Assembly: GCA_965153355.1 (NCBI GenBank)
Contig: OZ231128.1
Span: 6,944,001-7,008,000 of the forward strand
Length of the DNA stretch: 64,000 nucleotides
From: Flaccisagitta enflata
Lineage: Eukaryota; Chaetognatha; Sagittoidea; Aphragmophora
Direction: 5' to 3'
The notes beneath the pieces were generated by a model. It was not told where the DNA came from, did no database searches, and was given only the letters and a program-made list of their open reading frames with translations. Shown piece by piece: positions 22,791 to 34,868 of this stretch (within the stretch, counting starts at the first letter, position 1; each line of letters opens with the position of its first letter). The position numbers and the translations under genes are program-made.

Positions 22791-23760
22791 TTAGTATTTT
22801 TTTTCTGAGATATGGAAAGAGTGTCATCAAATGAAGCAAATGTCACAAATCCCACGAGATTACATCAATTAGTTAAGATTTTATAGTAAAAAGAAGATAT
22901 GGTATCAGAATCTGTGTATGAACAGTGAATTTTTCAAAAGATATAAAGAAAGGGATCTTTTTTATTTGATTTTTATCCTTTGCGGTACAGGAAATCAATT
23001 GATATCATAGACCATTTGAAAGATATTCGAAAGAGATTTCATTTGCCGCCAATCTCACATTTTTAACTCAATTTGTTTAGACACAGTAAGGAAAAGACTG
23101 GAGAGTATTGATTATCAAGTTTGAAATAGCGCATAACCAAAATGTACTCATATAACTTTAAACTAATGCCATTTCCAAATGAGTAAAGCTAGGAGGCTGG
23201 GATTGGTCTAGAATGAAAGATCTTTTGAAGATCTTTCAAATGGTCACTGATTTTGTTTACTTTACTGTATTTAAACGTGGATATAATAAGGGGGGAAAGA
23301 TCCCTCATTTTTTGTGATGAAAAAATTCTTTCTTTTGTCAATTATAAAAAGGTTTAAATCAAGTGAAAATCGATCAAAATCCAAGACATTGCAAAAGCCT
23401 TTGAAAAAATCTGTCATTTGAGCTGTTTCTGGATTTACTAGCTCAATTTGTTTAGAAATTACAACAATTTTACTAAAATTTCTCCTCTATAAACTATGAA
23501 AGAAAATCTATTGTTTTCCCACTTAGGTTTTGAATAATTTGCATTCATTTTAACATAAAATCCAAATGAATCGATCAAATTCAATTGGACCGGTGGCAAA
23601 TTGTTCATTTTTTGAAGCTTTTTAAAACGCTCATGAATAACACTTTGATTTGTTGAATCTAAACCTTGTAAAATTAGAATGAAAGTTGTTCCTTTTTTTA
23701 TGAGTCGCACTGTACACAGGCAAATATCAATAACAGGTGTGTTCGTTAGAACATTATTTG
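22791..23760. other. AT-rich intron sequence
   Basis: Lies between the two host exons. A 129-codon minus-strand frame (23459-23848) is open but has no recognisable domain and no clean splice sites that I could place, so I do not call an exon. Confidence 0.4.
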
Positions 23761-23761
23761 A

Positions 23762-23862
23762 CTGTATTTGGGGCCGGAATAGTAATTCTAAATCCGCCGT
23801 ACACGTGGCAAGACAGTCGCAGACAGTTGGGCAGGGGCAGTAATGCAAATGCCACTAGGAAT
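23762..23862 (+). mobile_element. Family A 5' fragment
   Basis: GGCCGGAATAG..., CCGTACACGTGGC, GTCGCAGACAG and TGGGCAGGGGCAGTAATGCA match the 5' third of family A. Confidence 0.6.
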
Positions 23863-23959
23863 AATTCGTCTACAGGTGTTAGGTGAACATCACCTTCTAC
23901 CATCACCCTGGCCCTGATTCACCACCTATCAAGCTTCTATACCCATCTCACTCAGCATC

Positions 23960-24845
23960 ATCCACATTAGGGCGGCTACCTGGAGGGTCAAATGTGGTCA
24001 AATTTCAGAACGCCTCAGCCAACTAACCGTACATTCTACATCATATTTAAAAAGAAATTGAGGCAAGCGGAGATCGGTACAGTAGATCTCGTCTAGACTT
24101 GAGATAACGGGGGCAAGTATTGTAGAAAAACAAATGAAGCCAAGGGAGTGATATTTCAAACATAGACTAATAATGGGATGCTTTATTGCCCATGATAGCT
24201 GGTTGCCATGGAAACACATTTCCATGTATTCTCGCTAAAGTAGCAATATTTTGAGAGATTTTTTTAGGGAACATAGCTTAAAATAAAATTTGCTACAACT
24301 TTCCCACAGTATGTTCTGTAAGAATGTCGCTCGTTTAGCGGTTGCTAAGGGTTGTCACACATGGATACGCTCCCTAGCAACGGCCAAACGGGCGACATTC
24401 TTACAGAACATACTGTGGGAAAGTTGTAGCAAATTTTTTTTTAAGCAATGTTCCCTAAAAATCTCTCAAAATATTGATACTTAAAAATATGGAAATGTGT
24501 TTCCATGGCAACCAGCTATCATGGGGAATTAATCATCCTTTGATTAGTCTGGATCAAATTCCCTGCCTATGTTTCCACAATGCTTGCCCCCGTTATCTCA
24601 AGTCTAGACGAGATCTACTGTATCTTGAAAGAAAACCCGCACGGCAACACTATAGAGTTACAATGGGCGTGAAATTGCTTTCATATACTTTACCATTGTG
24701 TTGCCGTGCGGGTTTCTTGATCAAATACCGACCTCTGCTTGTCTGATTTACTGCCCAAATGCCGCTTAGAATGTATGGTTAGATGGCGGAGGAATTTTAA
24801 ATTTTGAGCCAAATTCACCCTTCAGGTAACCAGCCTAATCCACAT
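23960..24845. mobile_element. Large imperfect palindrome (fold-back element)
   Basis: The left arm (about 23960-24325) and right arm (about 24385-24845) are inverse copies. Landmarks: ACTTTCCCACAGTATGTTCT against AGAACATACTGTGGGAAAGT, and GATCTCGTCTAGACTTGAGA against TCTCAAGTCTAGACGAGATC. The right arm is interrupted by a second small element. Ends are diverged (GGGCGGCTACCTGGAGGGT / AGGCTGGTTACCTGAAGGGT) and no target duplication is certain. Confidence 0.8.
24623..24725. mobile_element. Small TA-flanked MITE inside a palindrome arm
   Basis: Inverted ends contain AAACCCGCACGGCAACAC. The left arm of the enclosing palindrome gives the empty site (CTACTGTACCGAT). The filled site reads CTACTGTA, element, TACCGAC, so the TA is duplicated, as for Tc1/mariner-type elements. 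Confidence 0.85.
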
Positions 24846-24908
24846 ACACCTTACCAGCACCATTTACTTGTTCAGTGACATAACTTATGATGAGTGTGAT
24901 TACCTTAC

Positions 24909-25111
24909 ATTAACTTCGCAGATTTTTTCGTGGGCCTTGCCCCAACTTTCATAATATTCAGCCCATTCTGCTCTCTCTTCAAAATTACAAAATTCGTCGC
25001 AGCATTCGTGACGCAAACTGGTCTCCACATGAGCTTTTCCCCACGACCCTCTCTTGAATCTTTTCGACATTGTCGTCCTATCCCCTTCATCATCGATCCA
25101 CTTGGGTGACT
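24909..25111 (-). CDS. Host exon: Gla (gamma-carboxyglutamate) domain with propeptide cleavage site
   Basis: A 203 bp exon with acceptor TGTGTTTCTTGCAG and donor AAT|GTAAGG. It encodes, in order, an acidic leader, the basic processing site KRFKR before GSW, and a Gla domain. The diagnostic motif HECCDEFCNFEE gives E-x3-E-x-C and the E-C-x-x-E-x-C disulfide loop, followed by further Glu (ERAEWAEYYE). In the family, vitamin K-dependent carboxylase converts these Glu to Gla, which bind calcium and anionic membranes. The phases, 1 at the start and 0 at the end, are those of vertebrate coagulation-factor Gla exons. The propeptide lacks the full classical carboxylase-docking pattern. I read it as a secreted or membrane Gla protein with at least one LDLa module downstream. 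Confidence 0.88.
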
Positions 25112-25182
25112 CTGCAAGAAACACAATCAATTTTGCTTCATCAGGCCGCTGGTATTTGCTTTGAAATATCATTTTCATTTGT

Positions 25183-25250
25183 GTGTACGCGACTCTTTAT
25201 GTTGGTTGGTCCGTCCGTCCGTCCATCCGTTGGACCATCAGTAAGTTTTT
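25183..25250 (-). mobile_element. Family A fragment
   Basis: TGTGTACGCGACTCT followed by (GTCC)n matches the hairpin end and tetranucleotide tract of family A. It lies about 70 bp upstream of the Gla exon acceptor, within the intron. Confidence 0.55.
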
Positions 25251-25437
25251 CCATCACTTTGAATTAGGTGAATTTGAATTGTGATCATGTAATTATATGA
25301 TTATAATATCATGAGATAATGGGACAATGTATTTATGTTGTTGTTCATTTACAATACATTCCGAGCAAACCCGATTAAAACTGGAGGATAATTTTTGTTA
25401 CTTTAATTTATTTCCCTAGCTTCAAGTTTGGTATCTA

Positions 25438-25488
25438 GTTAGTTTAAGTTAGTTTAAGTTAGTTTAAGTTAGTTTAAGTTAGTTTAAG
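25438..25488. repeat. 10 bp tandem repeat, five copies
   Basis: TAGTTTAAGT repeated about five times. Confidence 0.92.
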
Positions 25489-25495
25489 GTTACTA

Positions 25496-26575
25496 AGGCC
25501 TGTATATAATTGAGTGGGGGGGGGGAAACAAAGGGTCTGAAGATGGGGAAGGGAAAAGAAGGGGGAAAAGAGAGAAAAAAAGAAATTTAACACTATTTAA
25601 ACCTTAACTAAACTGTTTTATTACTATATGGGGAAGAAAATCATAGATTCTGTAACGCAACGCGACGCGACGCGGGGAAGAAAATCAAAGGCAGGGGGGG
25701 GGGGAGAAAAATCAAAAGCCACTCAATTTCATACAGCCCTGGGTTTCTTCAATCCTTGAACACACATTTGCTGTCAAAAAAAAAATTCTTGAAATCAAAG
25801 TCCATGAAGACACCATTTTCGAGTGTTCCATTAGATTCAGCAGAAAATCTCACATATTCGGAAAAAAAATCAGCTCTTTTGGATAATTTTTCACAGGTTT
25901 TACGGCCATTTTAACTTTTTGGGCAGTGGCTCCAAAGGGGACAAAGTCCTGTAGAACACAGGGGGACTTTCGTTAGTTCGTCCGTTCGTTCGTCCGTCCG
26001 TCCGTCCGTCCCCGCCTCATCAGGCCCCTCAGGCCTTAAATCTGGCCTCTGAGACCTCAAATCTGGCCTCACAGGCCTCAAATCCAGCCTCTCAGGCCTC
26101 AAATCTAGCCTCTCAGGCCTTAAAGCTAGCCTATCAGGCCTTAAATCTGGCCTCTCAGGCCTCAAATCCAACCTCTCAGGCCTCAAACCTGGCCTCTCTA
26201 GCCTCAAATTAGGCTTCTCAGGCCTCAAATCAGCTATCTAAGCCTCAATTTATGTAGGACTATTGTCCTAAGTTTTTCAGGCCTGTATATAATTGAGTCC
26301 TCCCCCCTGGTAGGGCGGAAAATATCAAAGGATTAGTAGACGGGGGAGGAAATCAAAGGGGGAAAAAAGAGAAAAAAATCAAATATAATTTTTGGCAGCT
26401 CCATTATCTAACATTATCTAAACCTTTACTACTTTTTTTTTTTTGCTTTATGGGGAAGAAAATCAGAGATTCATAACGCAACGCGATATGTCGCAGGGAG
26501 GAAAATCAAGAGCAGGGGATAAGGGGAAATACAAAAGGGTCAATTTTATCCCCCCTGAAGTTTGACAATTGTCCT
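25496..26575. repeat. Direct repeat pair 783 bp apart
   Basis: GGCCTGTATATAATTGAGT at 25497 recurs at 26280. The following 250-300 bp also match, including AACGCAACGCGA and purine-rich tracts. A family B fragment lies between them. Confidence 0.75.
25916..26240 (-). mobile_element. Family B element, 5' truncated
   Basis: Has the family 3' end (TTTTTGGGCAGTGGCTCC), the GTCCTGTAGAACAC hairpin, a (GTCC)n tract and an AGGCCTCAAATCTGGCCTCT-type array. The long 5' hairpin part is missing. Confidence 0.75.
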
Positions 26576-27142
26576 AAAAAACTTGAGCTATGAGTGAATG
26601 CCCCTACTAAAGCTCGTTTTTAGCATTTAAGCCACCGTCACTTAAATTCACACTTGAGATTGGACTACTGACCTGATTTTTGGGTTACAGACACCTAAGA
26701 CAATCTTTTCTTACAAGGAACAATCAGGGTGATTCCCATGCTTTCAACAACATTTTTAACTGAAATTCCTAACATGTCGATTTTGACAACCTGACTTTCC
26801 CCAATCTCCGACCACACAAGAAATCAGTGTTAAGCCTCAAAACACACACCTACAACCCCACCATTGTACTTGTAGGAAGAAGTGATCCTGAAAAAAAATC
26901 AAAATCATTGCGTTTGTTCTTTTTATAAGTAAACGATCGTTAATAGGAACATAGTCGTTGGTTGTTGTTTGTAAACAAAGCTAGCTCTAACGCTAGCTCA
27001 AGCATGCTTACTGGCTTCAGATTTTGTTGTCAAACATGTTCCACTATCTCCTGTAGAGGTCAGGCATGATACAGAATCGAGGCAATTCACTGCCGCTATG
27101 CCAGCAGGCGGCAAGTTGAGCGGGGCCATGCACTTCTATTTG
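26576..27142. other. Unassigned intronic sequence
   Basis: No supportable gene or repeat boundary seen. Confidence 0.4.
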
Positions 27143-27352
27143 TAGTCATGTGCATGCAACGCTTTAACCGCTATGTTGGTTGGTCGGTTGTTTGGTCGGT
27201 TGGTTGGTTGGTCGTTCCATTTGTAACACTTTGCTTTTTTAGCGTTTATGGTCGTTTTTTGCATTACTGCTCTTGCCCAAATGCTTGGTTAGCTTGTTTT
27301 ATCACTAGCCCTGCCCACCCGCACACAAGTTAGTTAGCCGTGTATATTGCCT
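27143..27352 (-). mobile_element. Family A element, degenerate
   Basis: TAGTCATGTGCATGCAACG, GGTTGGTCGG repeats, CCCTGCCCACCCGCACAC and CCGTGTATATTGCC in the family order. The next family A copy starts 12 bp beyond. Confidence 0.75.
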
Positions 27353-27363
27353 TTTATCTTTAA

Positions 27364-28514
27364 CAAGGCCAACACCTATAAGTCGCGTGCCAGACCCGTT
27401 ATACTCGTGACACAATGTTGGGACACAATGTCGGGACACAATGTTGAGACACAATGTCGGGACACAATGTTGGGACACAATGTCAGGCAACAATGTCGGG
27501 AAACAATGTCGGGACACAATGTTGGGACACAATGTCGGGACACAATGTTGGGACACAATGTCGGGACACAATGTTGGGACACAATGTTGGGACACAATGT
27601 TGAGACACAATGTTGGGACACAATGTCAGGACACAATGTCGGGACACAATGTTAGGACACAATGTCAGGACACAATGTCGGGTCACAATGTCAGGACACA
27701 ATGTTGGGACACAATGTCGAGACACAATGTTGGGACACAATGTCAGGACACAATGTCGGGACACAATGTTAGGACACAATGTCAGGACACAATGTTGGGT
27801 CACAATGTCAGGACACAATGTCGGGACACAATGCCGGGACACAATGTTGGGACACAATGTTGGGACACAATGTCGAGACACAATGTTGGGACACAATGTT
27901 GGGACACAATATCGGGACACAATGTTAGGACACAATGTCAGGACACAATGTCGGGACACAATGTTAGGACACAATGTCAGGACACAATGTCGGGTCACAA
28001 TGTCAGGACACAATGTTGGGACACAATGTCGAGATACAATGTTGGGACACAACGTCGGGAAACAATATCGGGAATCAATGTCAGGACACAATGTCGGGAC
28101 ACAATGTCGGGACACAATGTTGGGACACAATGTTGGGACACAATGTCGGGACACAATGTTGGGACAGAATGTCAGGACACAATGTAGGGACACAATGTCA
28201 GGACACAATGTCTATACACAATGTTGTGAAAATATGTTGGGCAACAACGTCGGGAAACAATGTCGGGAAACAACACCAAGACACAATGAGGGGAAACAAT
28301 GTAGGGACACAATGTAGGGACCCAATGTCGGGACACAATGTTGGGACACAATGTTGGGACACAATGTTGGGACACAATGTCGGGACACATTCTTGGGATA
28401 CAATGTCAAGAATGCCCGCAAACGCCAAAAAAGCAAAGTGTTACCAACGGACGGACCAACCGACCGACTGATCGACCGACGGAGCGGGTTGTAGAGTCGC
28501 GTGCACGCGACTAA
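27364..28514 (+). mobile_element. Family A element carrying a 13 bp satellite
   Basis: Begins CAAGGCCAACACCTATAAGT (with GTCGCGTGC following) and ends with GGAGCGGGTTGTAGAGTCGC, the GTGCACGCGACT hairpin and CTAA. The interior is a satellite of about 76 copies (27411-28405). The ends are those of the other copies. Confidence 0.85.
27411..28405. repeat. 13 bp satellite array, about 76 copies
   Basis: Unit GGGACACAATGTT with TC/TT and GGG/AGG variants. Since 13 is not a multiple of 3, a 39 bp period gives open frames on both strands (GHNVGTQCRDTML and the antisense version). These look like long proteins but are array artefacts. Confidence 0.95.
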
Positions 28515-28831
28515 AAATTACTACCTAGAGCATAAGTCTTTGTTCACCAAAAACATGAATAACCCTACTTAGGTCAAAGATAACTAGGAAAAATCGGAAA
28601 GCTTCAAAAAATCTTCCATTTGAGTCCAATCCTATCCCAGTAGCTCAAAGCGTTTATAAATGTGATCAATTCAAAGATTGATTCTCTCTTTTGAAAATTG
28701 GTAAACGAATTACAATATTTTTTCTTAAAAGCGCCCCCCCCCAAAAAAAGCGCCCCCCCTCTTTTTCTCACAGTATTATACTTTACCGAAAAGATTTGGA
28801 CAAAAATATTGAGTAAAATGATGAAATTATA

Positions 28832-29409
28832 CACCGTCTTTAAATCGAAATGGCAAATAGTAAACCTTTGTAGCTCAAAAACTACTAGCCTAAAAGCCTT
28901 CAAATTTTCAGTGAATATTGGAAACAACTGACCATTTTGTCATGCCAAAACTCAGATGAATAGTTTGAGGTCAATAAAGCATCGGAAAGCCATCTGGTTT
29001 AGGGAAAAAATCATTTATCCCAGCTTTTCTTGGAAGAATGATTGTCTAAAACCCATTATAACCTAAAAAGATGTCCAACTTTTCTTAAATTTTTTAGCGA
29101 ATATATAATCTTTGGAATATTTCCTGTCATTTGACACCAACCCAAGAGTTCTATCTCAAATTGTTCGATATTTGTATGTTGATAAAAACAGGTTTTCTTG
29201 AATCAAGCATGGAAAAAATGATTCAGCTCTGAAAGTGGCGCATCTTCCAATGTTTTACTGACCTGAAACTATTCATTACTGAAATCTGAGTTTTGGCATA
29301 ACAAAATGGTCAGTTGTTACTGACATTCACCAAAAATTTGAAGGTTTTTGGGCCAGTAGTTTTCAAGCTACAAAGGTTTACTATTTGTTATTTCCATCTA
29401 AAGATGGTT
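28832..29409. mobile_element. TA-flanked palindromic element
   Basis: Ends TA|CACCGTCTTTAAATC and its inverse (GATGGTT|TA). Arms share CAAATAGTAAACCTTTGTAG and AACTGACCATTTTGT. No coding capacity. Confidence 0.78.
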
Positions 29410-29536
29410 TACGTTTAAGACTTTTTTTCTCGCTTTTTTCATTTCTCGCATCGCAGCTTTCCTCACTAATGAGTCTACATGGTCATAATCAACCTCATAT
29501 CTTTTCTTTCTGGATTATCGTTGGTTCTCTATTCTA

Positions 29537-30277
29537 CACCGCTTTTAGATCGAAATGTCGCGAAAAGAAGATATATTACTCTTAAGATACTTTAGACAAC
29601 TACTTGATTTTTTTTCTGTGGTAGATAGTTTGATTAAGTTTTGTTACAAAAAAAGAAATAAAGCCCCAGTGTTGATTTACGTGCCCTAAATATCATGACA
29701 AAATTAGTCGATTTCAGTCAAAAATGGCCTTTTTTGATGGAAAAAATGAGGTTAGATAGCAGCAGTGCTTCTTTTTTTCAACAAGAGTGGTCCTACGGTG
29801 TTGGTTATTTGTTTGAAATACTAAAAGATTTGACTTATGTGATGCAGTAATGATTGATTTTGGCCCCAAAACACCGCAAAAACCTCAAGATTAGGGAAAA
29901 TTTTTAAAAATTGTTTGCAAATTGTTCAAAATTAAAATCAGTGAGAACATTTTATCCTTACAACATAATCTACATTAAAATCTCTTGAAATCTAGACCAA
30001 GCCCAGCAATTCAGCTCAATTTGTGAAGAAGTGACAAAAATGAAATAAAGTAAAGAAAAAGTTGTTGGGAAAGAAATCCTTCAATGTGAAACATGCAATG
30101 TTCATTTATTGTGAGTAGGACTAGGAGGCTAAAATTTTTTAGTTGGTGGAACATTCTTTGCTTGTAGCAAAACTTAATCAAATTATCTATCATGGGAACA
30201 AAAAAAAAATTAATTACTGCGAATAGTTTTGGAGTAATACATCTTCTTTTTGCGACATTTCGATCTAAAAGCGGTGT
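29537..30277. mobile_element. TA-flanked palindromic element, same family
   Basis: Ends TA|CACCGCTTTTAGATCGAA and CGATCTAAAAGCGGTG|TA. About 40 bp at each end are nearly perfect inverse copies and the interior is diverged. Its termini match those of 28832-29409. Confidence 0.82.
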
Positions 30278-30462
30278 ACGTTCATTTCCGTTTTGTTTAA
30301 GGCATGGTCAATACATGAATGGCTGGTGTATTTAATTCAAGTGTCTGTCTGTCCTGCAGTCCTAATTTCTGTCCGTTTAAAGGTCTGCCTGTCTGTCTCC
30401 ATTCATCCCTCTGTGTCTCTCCGTTTGTCTGTCTCCCTGTCAGCCTTTCTCTGTCCATCCAA

Positions 30463-30469
<7 letters not shown>

Positions 30470-30547
<78 letters not shown>

Positions 30548-30556
30548 TCTCTCTCA
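30470..30556. repeat. (CT)n microsatellite
   Basis: About 40 CT units with one CCC interruption near the right end. Confidence 0.95.
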
Positions 30557-32759
30557 GAAGTGTGACAGTGCAGATTGGCTCAAACGGAGGTCCGTTTTTA
30601 ACGGATAGAGAGTCCAGTCCCTTGAAATCCGTTCGAGCGGGGATTGACTGTACACAATTGAACAGCCCATGCAGTCAGTGGACAAACCGGTATAGGTATA
30701 AATCTCTATGGGTTGTACTAATTCTCAAAGAAAGATCATTTCAAATGTTAGGTTAATCACTAAGTTGAGGAAGCTTTCTTTGCTTAGGAATTAACAAAGA
30801 TCAGAGACATTTCTACAGAGAGGCCATGCAAAATGATGAAAAATCATGTTTTTCAAAAATTCATAATGACCTATATATTCAGACATGAAATTTTGTGTAG
30901 ATTACCTATCTGAAGGTGCCGTTAAGTGTAAGAGCAGTCAAGGTATGCTGGAACAGCTTGTCAACAGCATCATTGAAGGACCTTTCGATAAATCATGTAA
31001 AACAGTATGCAGCAGATTTTTTTTTTATTTTCAGATAAGTAAGTTTCACAGCTATGACTATGATTGAGGAAAAACAAACATTTGAATCAGGGTGAGTTGG
31101 AGCTGCTCGTCAACTGCATCCCTGAAGAACTCCTTCCTCAATAGGCTATGGGAAATGATGAAAAATCTTGTTTTTCAAAAAGTTATTGTGATCAATGCAC
31201 TGTATTCAGACATGAAATATTGTGTAGATTGAAAATCTGAATGTATCACTAAGTATATGAGTGGTCAAGGTATGCTGGAACAGCTCGTCAACAGCATCAT
31301 TGAAGGACCTCTCAATATATCATGTAAAGCTATAGACAGAAGTTTTTTTCAGATTAATAAGTTTCACAGCTGTAAATGTAAAAAGAGGAATAACAAAGAT
31401 TTGAATCAGAGTGGTCTGGAACTGCTCGTCAATTGCAGCACTGGAGGATCCCTTCCACAAGAGGCTGTGCAAAATGTTTTTCAAAAATTCATCATGACCA
31501 ATGTATTCAGACATGAAATTTTTTGTCGATTACAAATCTGAAGGTGCCAGTAAGCATTTGAGCAGTCAAGGTATGCTGAAACAGCTCGTCAACAGCATCA
31601 TTGAAAGATATATCCACAATACATGTAAAACTGTGTGAAATGGAATTCATTTTATGTTCAAATAAGTAGATTTCACAGCTTTGCATAGAATAAGAAGAAA
31701 AACAAATTTTTGAATAAGGGTGTTTAAAAGATACTTGTCAATTGCATCACTGAAGGATCCCCTCCACAAAATCTACGTTCCCAATGCAAGAACATTTTTT
31801 TGCTGTAAAATCTTTGGAAATTTTACAGATATACATAGAATTAGAGGAAACTCCGTGTTAAATCATGAAAAAGTAAGGTGTGCTGGAAATGTTTGTCAAC
31901 TGCTTCATTGAAAGACTGCTCTAAAACTCATTAAGTTCTACAGAAATACCACACCATCTATGATAAAGGAAAACAACAGCTATTTCTCTTCTGCACATGA
32001 AAAAATTGGGATGAAAATGTGTGACATGTGCAACAATTCATCCTATATAAAACTCATACAATTGTGAGGTAACTAGTGATGGGAAGGGTGGGGGAGGGCG
32101 GGTTTGACCACTTTTTGTCTCAATCTGCAAACATAACCTAAATCTAACACTTCCCTTAACCTTAAGATTATCACTGCAACTAACCTTAAACCCAGCCCAG
32201 TACAGACTCTAACCTTAAACAAACTATCCCTTGTTAGCCCTCAACACATGAGACTTCTATAACAAATTCTAGCCGTAAGTTTAACTGAATACAGATTCTG
32301 ATAAATTGTTCTAACCAAATTTTTATCACTAAGAACAAGTAACGCAGGTCTCAATATTGTAGCGGATAAATGAGCAGAGGCCTCTTAATCCCATCCTCAC
32401 TCCAACCTAAGAATAGGGGATCGGTGATTCACCGCCGAAAAAAACGGTGTAGTGATTACCAATTTTCACTGAGTCGGTGATTTGGATTTTCGGTTTTTCA
32501 CCGTTTTTTCCTTCCATCCCCAAGCTGCTCTTTTCATCACATTTTTCCGCTGTCATGCAGAAGAAAATGTGCACATGCTGGCAAGTGAACTTTGCCAAAT
32601 GAACATAATTATGCTAAAATAATCAAAAAATTTTGGCTTTTTTGTCATATTACATGTATGGAATTCCCCATTTGTGATGTTATTTCGTTTGTTTTCAAAA
32701 TTTACTTGTCCATACAAAAGATGCCGTCTTGAAGAAAGATAACATTAGTTACTTAAAAA

Positions 32760-33601
32760 TACACGGCAATCCAGTTGCGGACAAATGGGCAGGAGCAGTA
32801 ATGCAAAAACCGCTCGAAATTCTAAAATGTGACAGACCTACCAACCAACCAACCAACCAACCTACCGACCAACCAACCTACTGACCTACCGACTGAAATG
32901 GCGTAGTGTATACACAAAGACAATTATGAAAAACATATGACCTGATGACCAATAGTCGCAAAAGCGTTAGGTGGTCAGCGGTACCCATTACCCCTATGTG
33001 AGTGTACATGGGTGTGAGTTGGTTAGTGGGGCAGCGGCCCTGAAGGGACCAATGACCTATGCTGATTATATTTGAGCCTCAAGGCTGGGATTTGAGCCTG
33101 GAGGCTGGGATTTAAGCCTGGAGGCTGGGATTCGAGCCTCAAGGCTGGGATTTGAACTTCGAGGCTAAAGTTTGAGCTTCATGGCTACGATTTGAGCTTC
33201 AATGCTGGGATTTGAGCTTGGAGGCTGGGATTTGGGCCTCAAGGTTGGGATTTGAGCGTCGTGGCTGGGATTTGAGCTTGGAGGCTGGGATTTGAGCGTT
33301 GAGGCTTGGATTTGAGCCTCAAGGCTGGGACTTGAGCCTTGAGTCTAGGATTTGGGCCTCGATAGGGGGGACGAAGAAGAAGAAAATGAAGAAGAAATTT
33401 CTCCACATGTGAAAGCATAGGTCATCGGCCCCTCTGGGGCCACTCCCCAAAAACGACTTAGAATGACGTAGAATTACTTAGAATGACTAAAAATGACTTA
33501 AAGAAATGAAATTGATAAAAAAAAGTAGTGTGACCAACCGACCAACCAACCGACCAACTGACGTACAAAGCAAGTTGTAAGAGTCGCGTGCACGCAACTA
33601 A
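32760..33601 (+). mobile_element. Family A element, split by family B
   Basis: Starts near TACACGGCAATCC, has GGGCAGGAGCAGTAATGCA and (CCAA)n. It is interrupted by a family B copy and ends GAGTCGCGTGCACGCAACTA. The very start is eroded. Confidence 0.75.
32953..33453 (+). mobile_element. Family B element, complete
   Basis: TAGTCGCAAAAGCGTTAG, GGTCAGCGGTACC and a GGCCCTGAAGGGACC hairpin at the left. The right end GGCCACTCCCCAAAA is slightly decayed. Its array (33070-33362) repeats GAGGCTGGGATTTGAGCCTC, 20 bp. Confidence 0.8.
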
Positions 33602-33721
33602 AAATTGTTTTCATCTTTAAACCATGGCATCAGAGTGTGTGGGAACAGGCTAAAGGATTGTGCAAAACAAAAACTTTGTTTATCAGTTTTAGCTAGCAAT
33701 TGATGGGGGATGCTGCAGTAA

Positions 33722-33920
33722 CAAGTGACGCGAGGTCACAATATCATTGTGGATGGGTGGGCAGGGGCATGCAACCTCCAGTCATACACTCTCCCACCAC
33801 ATGCTTACACACACGTACACTCACTACAATATCATCATAAATGCACATTTTCACATTTTTAACACAAGCATGACCAACGGACTGACAAAGCCTCTTAAAG
33901 AAGTGCGTGTCTGCAACTAA
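33722..33920 (+). mobile_element. Family A element, degenerate
   Basis: CAAGTGACGCG..., TGGGTGGGCAGGGGCATGCA and the end GTGCGTGTCTGCAACTAA. Confidence 0.6.
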
Positions 33921-34140
33921 AAATCACTGAAAAAAAAACGGAAAAAACGGTGGTGGAAATAGAAAATCGCCAAAAATCGGTGGCGATTGAAAACCCGAGT
34001 CACTCCCATCCTTACTCCAACCACCACTCACTACAGAGGTGTATTTGAAGGGGTAGCTGGTGTAGCCATGGCGACCTCTAGCTTTTGGAATTTTCTGAGG
34101 GGCACAACAACAAAGAGAGAGCGAGAGACAGAGACAGAGA

Positions 34141-34179
<39 letters not shown>

Positions 34180-34445
34180 CATGTGTAAAATGAGTGCCGC
34201 TGAGAGAAACTAAAAGAGGGGCATTACCCTTCACTCTCATCAATTTGAAAATGAAAATGAAGTTTCAATGATGCGTTGGTTTGTAATGAAGATCAGATAA
34301 AATCCGCAACATTCAGATTTTGAATCATTAAAAAACTTAGAGTCGTCTGACTAGTTTCACAGTAAGCTCCTCAGAGACGGTTTTTTAAATACAAAGAATT
34401 ATAGCTTCTCATCGATTTCAGAAAAAGTTTATGTTTTGAATTTTT

Positions 34446-34630
34446 TTAGTCGCCAATACGCGACTCTACAACCCCCTTTGTCTGTCGCTTGGTTGGTTGG
34501 TCGGTCACACTTTACTTTTTTTATGATTTTATTTTTTCGACCTCACTGCTCCTGACCAAATGGTCTGGTGACCTCAAATATGGCCCTTGCCCACCTGCAC
34601 GTGACTTCGGTAGCCGTGCATCTGGTCTTG
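34446..34630 (-). mobile_element. Family A element
   Basis: TTAGTCGCCAATACGCGACT through GGTTGGTCGG and GCCCACCTGCACGTGAC to CCGTGCATCTGGTCTTG. Confidence 0.8.
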
Positions 34631-34868
34631 TTTCCCAAAGCTCAAGTGGAAAGCAAAAAACAATTTCTCATGAAATGGACAACAAGTTAACAACTTCTCT
34701 CTTTCATTTTTCATTTGTCTTCAATGTTTAAGCAAATAGTTTTCTTATAATGAAGCATATGAAGTTGTCATGAAGACAAAATTGTGATGCAGTTGACAAT
34801 TGGTTTCAGTACTTTTTCCTCTAATTCTATGCATATCAGTAGATTTCCCAAAGATTTTACTGCCAAAA

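Noticed and set aside
23459-23848. 129-codon minus-strand frame between the host exons
   Set aside because: Protein-like in places but no domain, no clean splice sites, and the 5' part is family A sequence.
27441-28208. Long open frames of about 240 codons on both strands (GHNVGTQCRDTM repeats)
   Set aside because: They are produced by the 13 bp satellite, which is open in all frames; no start context or unique domain.
27411-28405. CRISPR-like array
   Set aside because: Direct 13 bp repeats without spacers in an animal genome.
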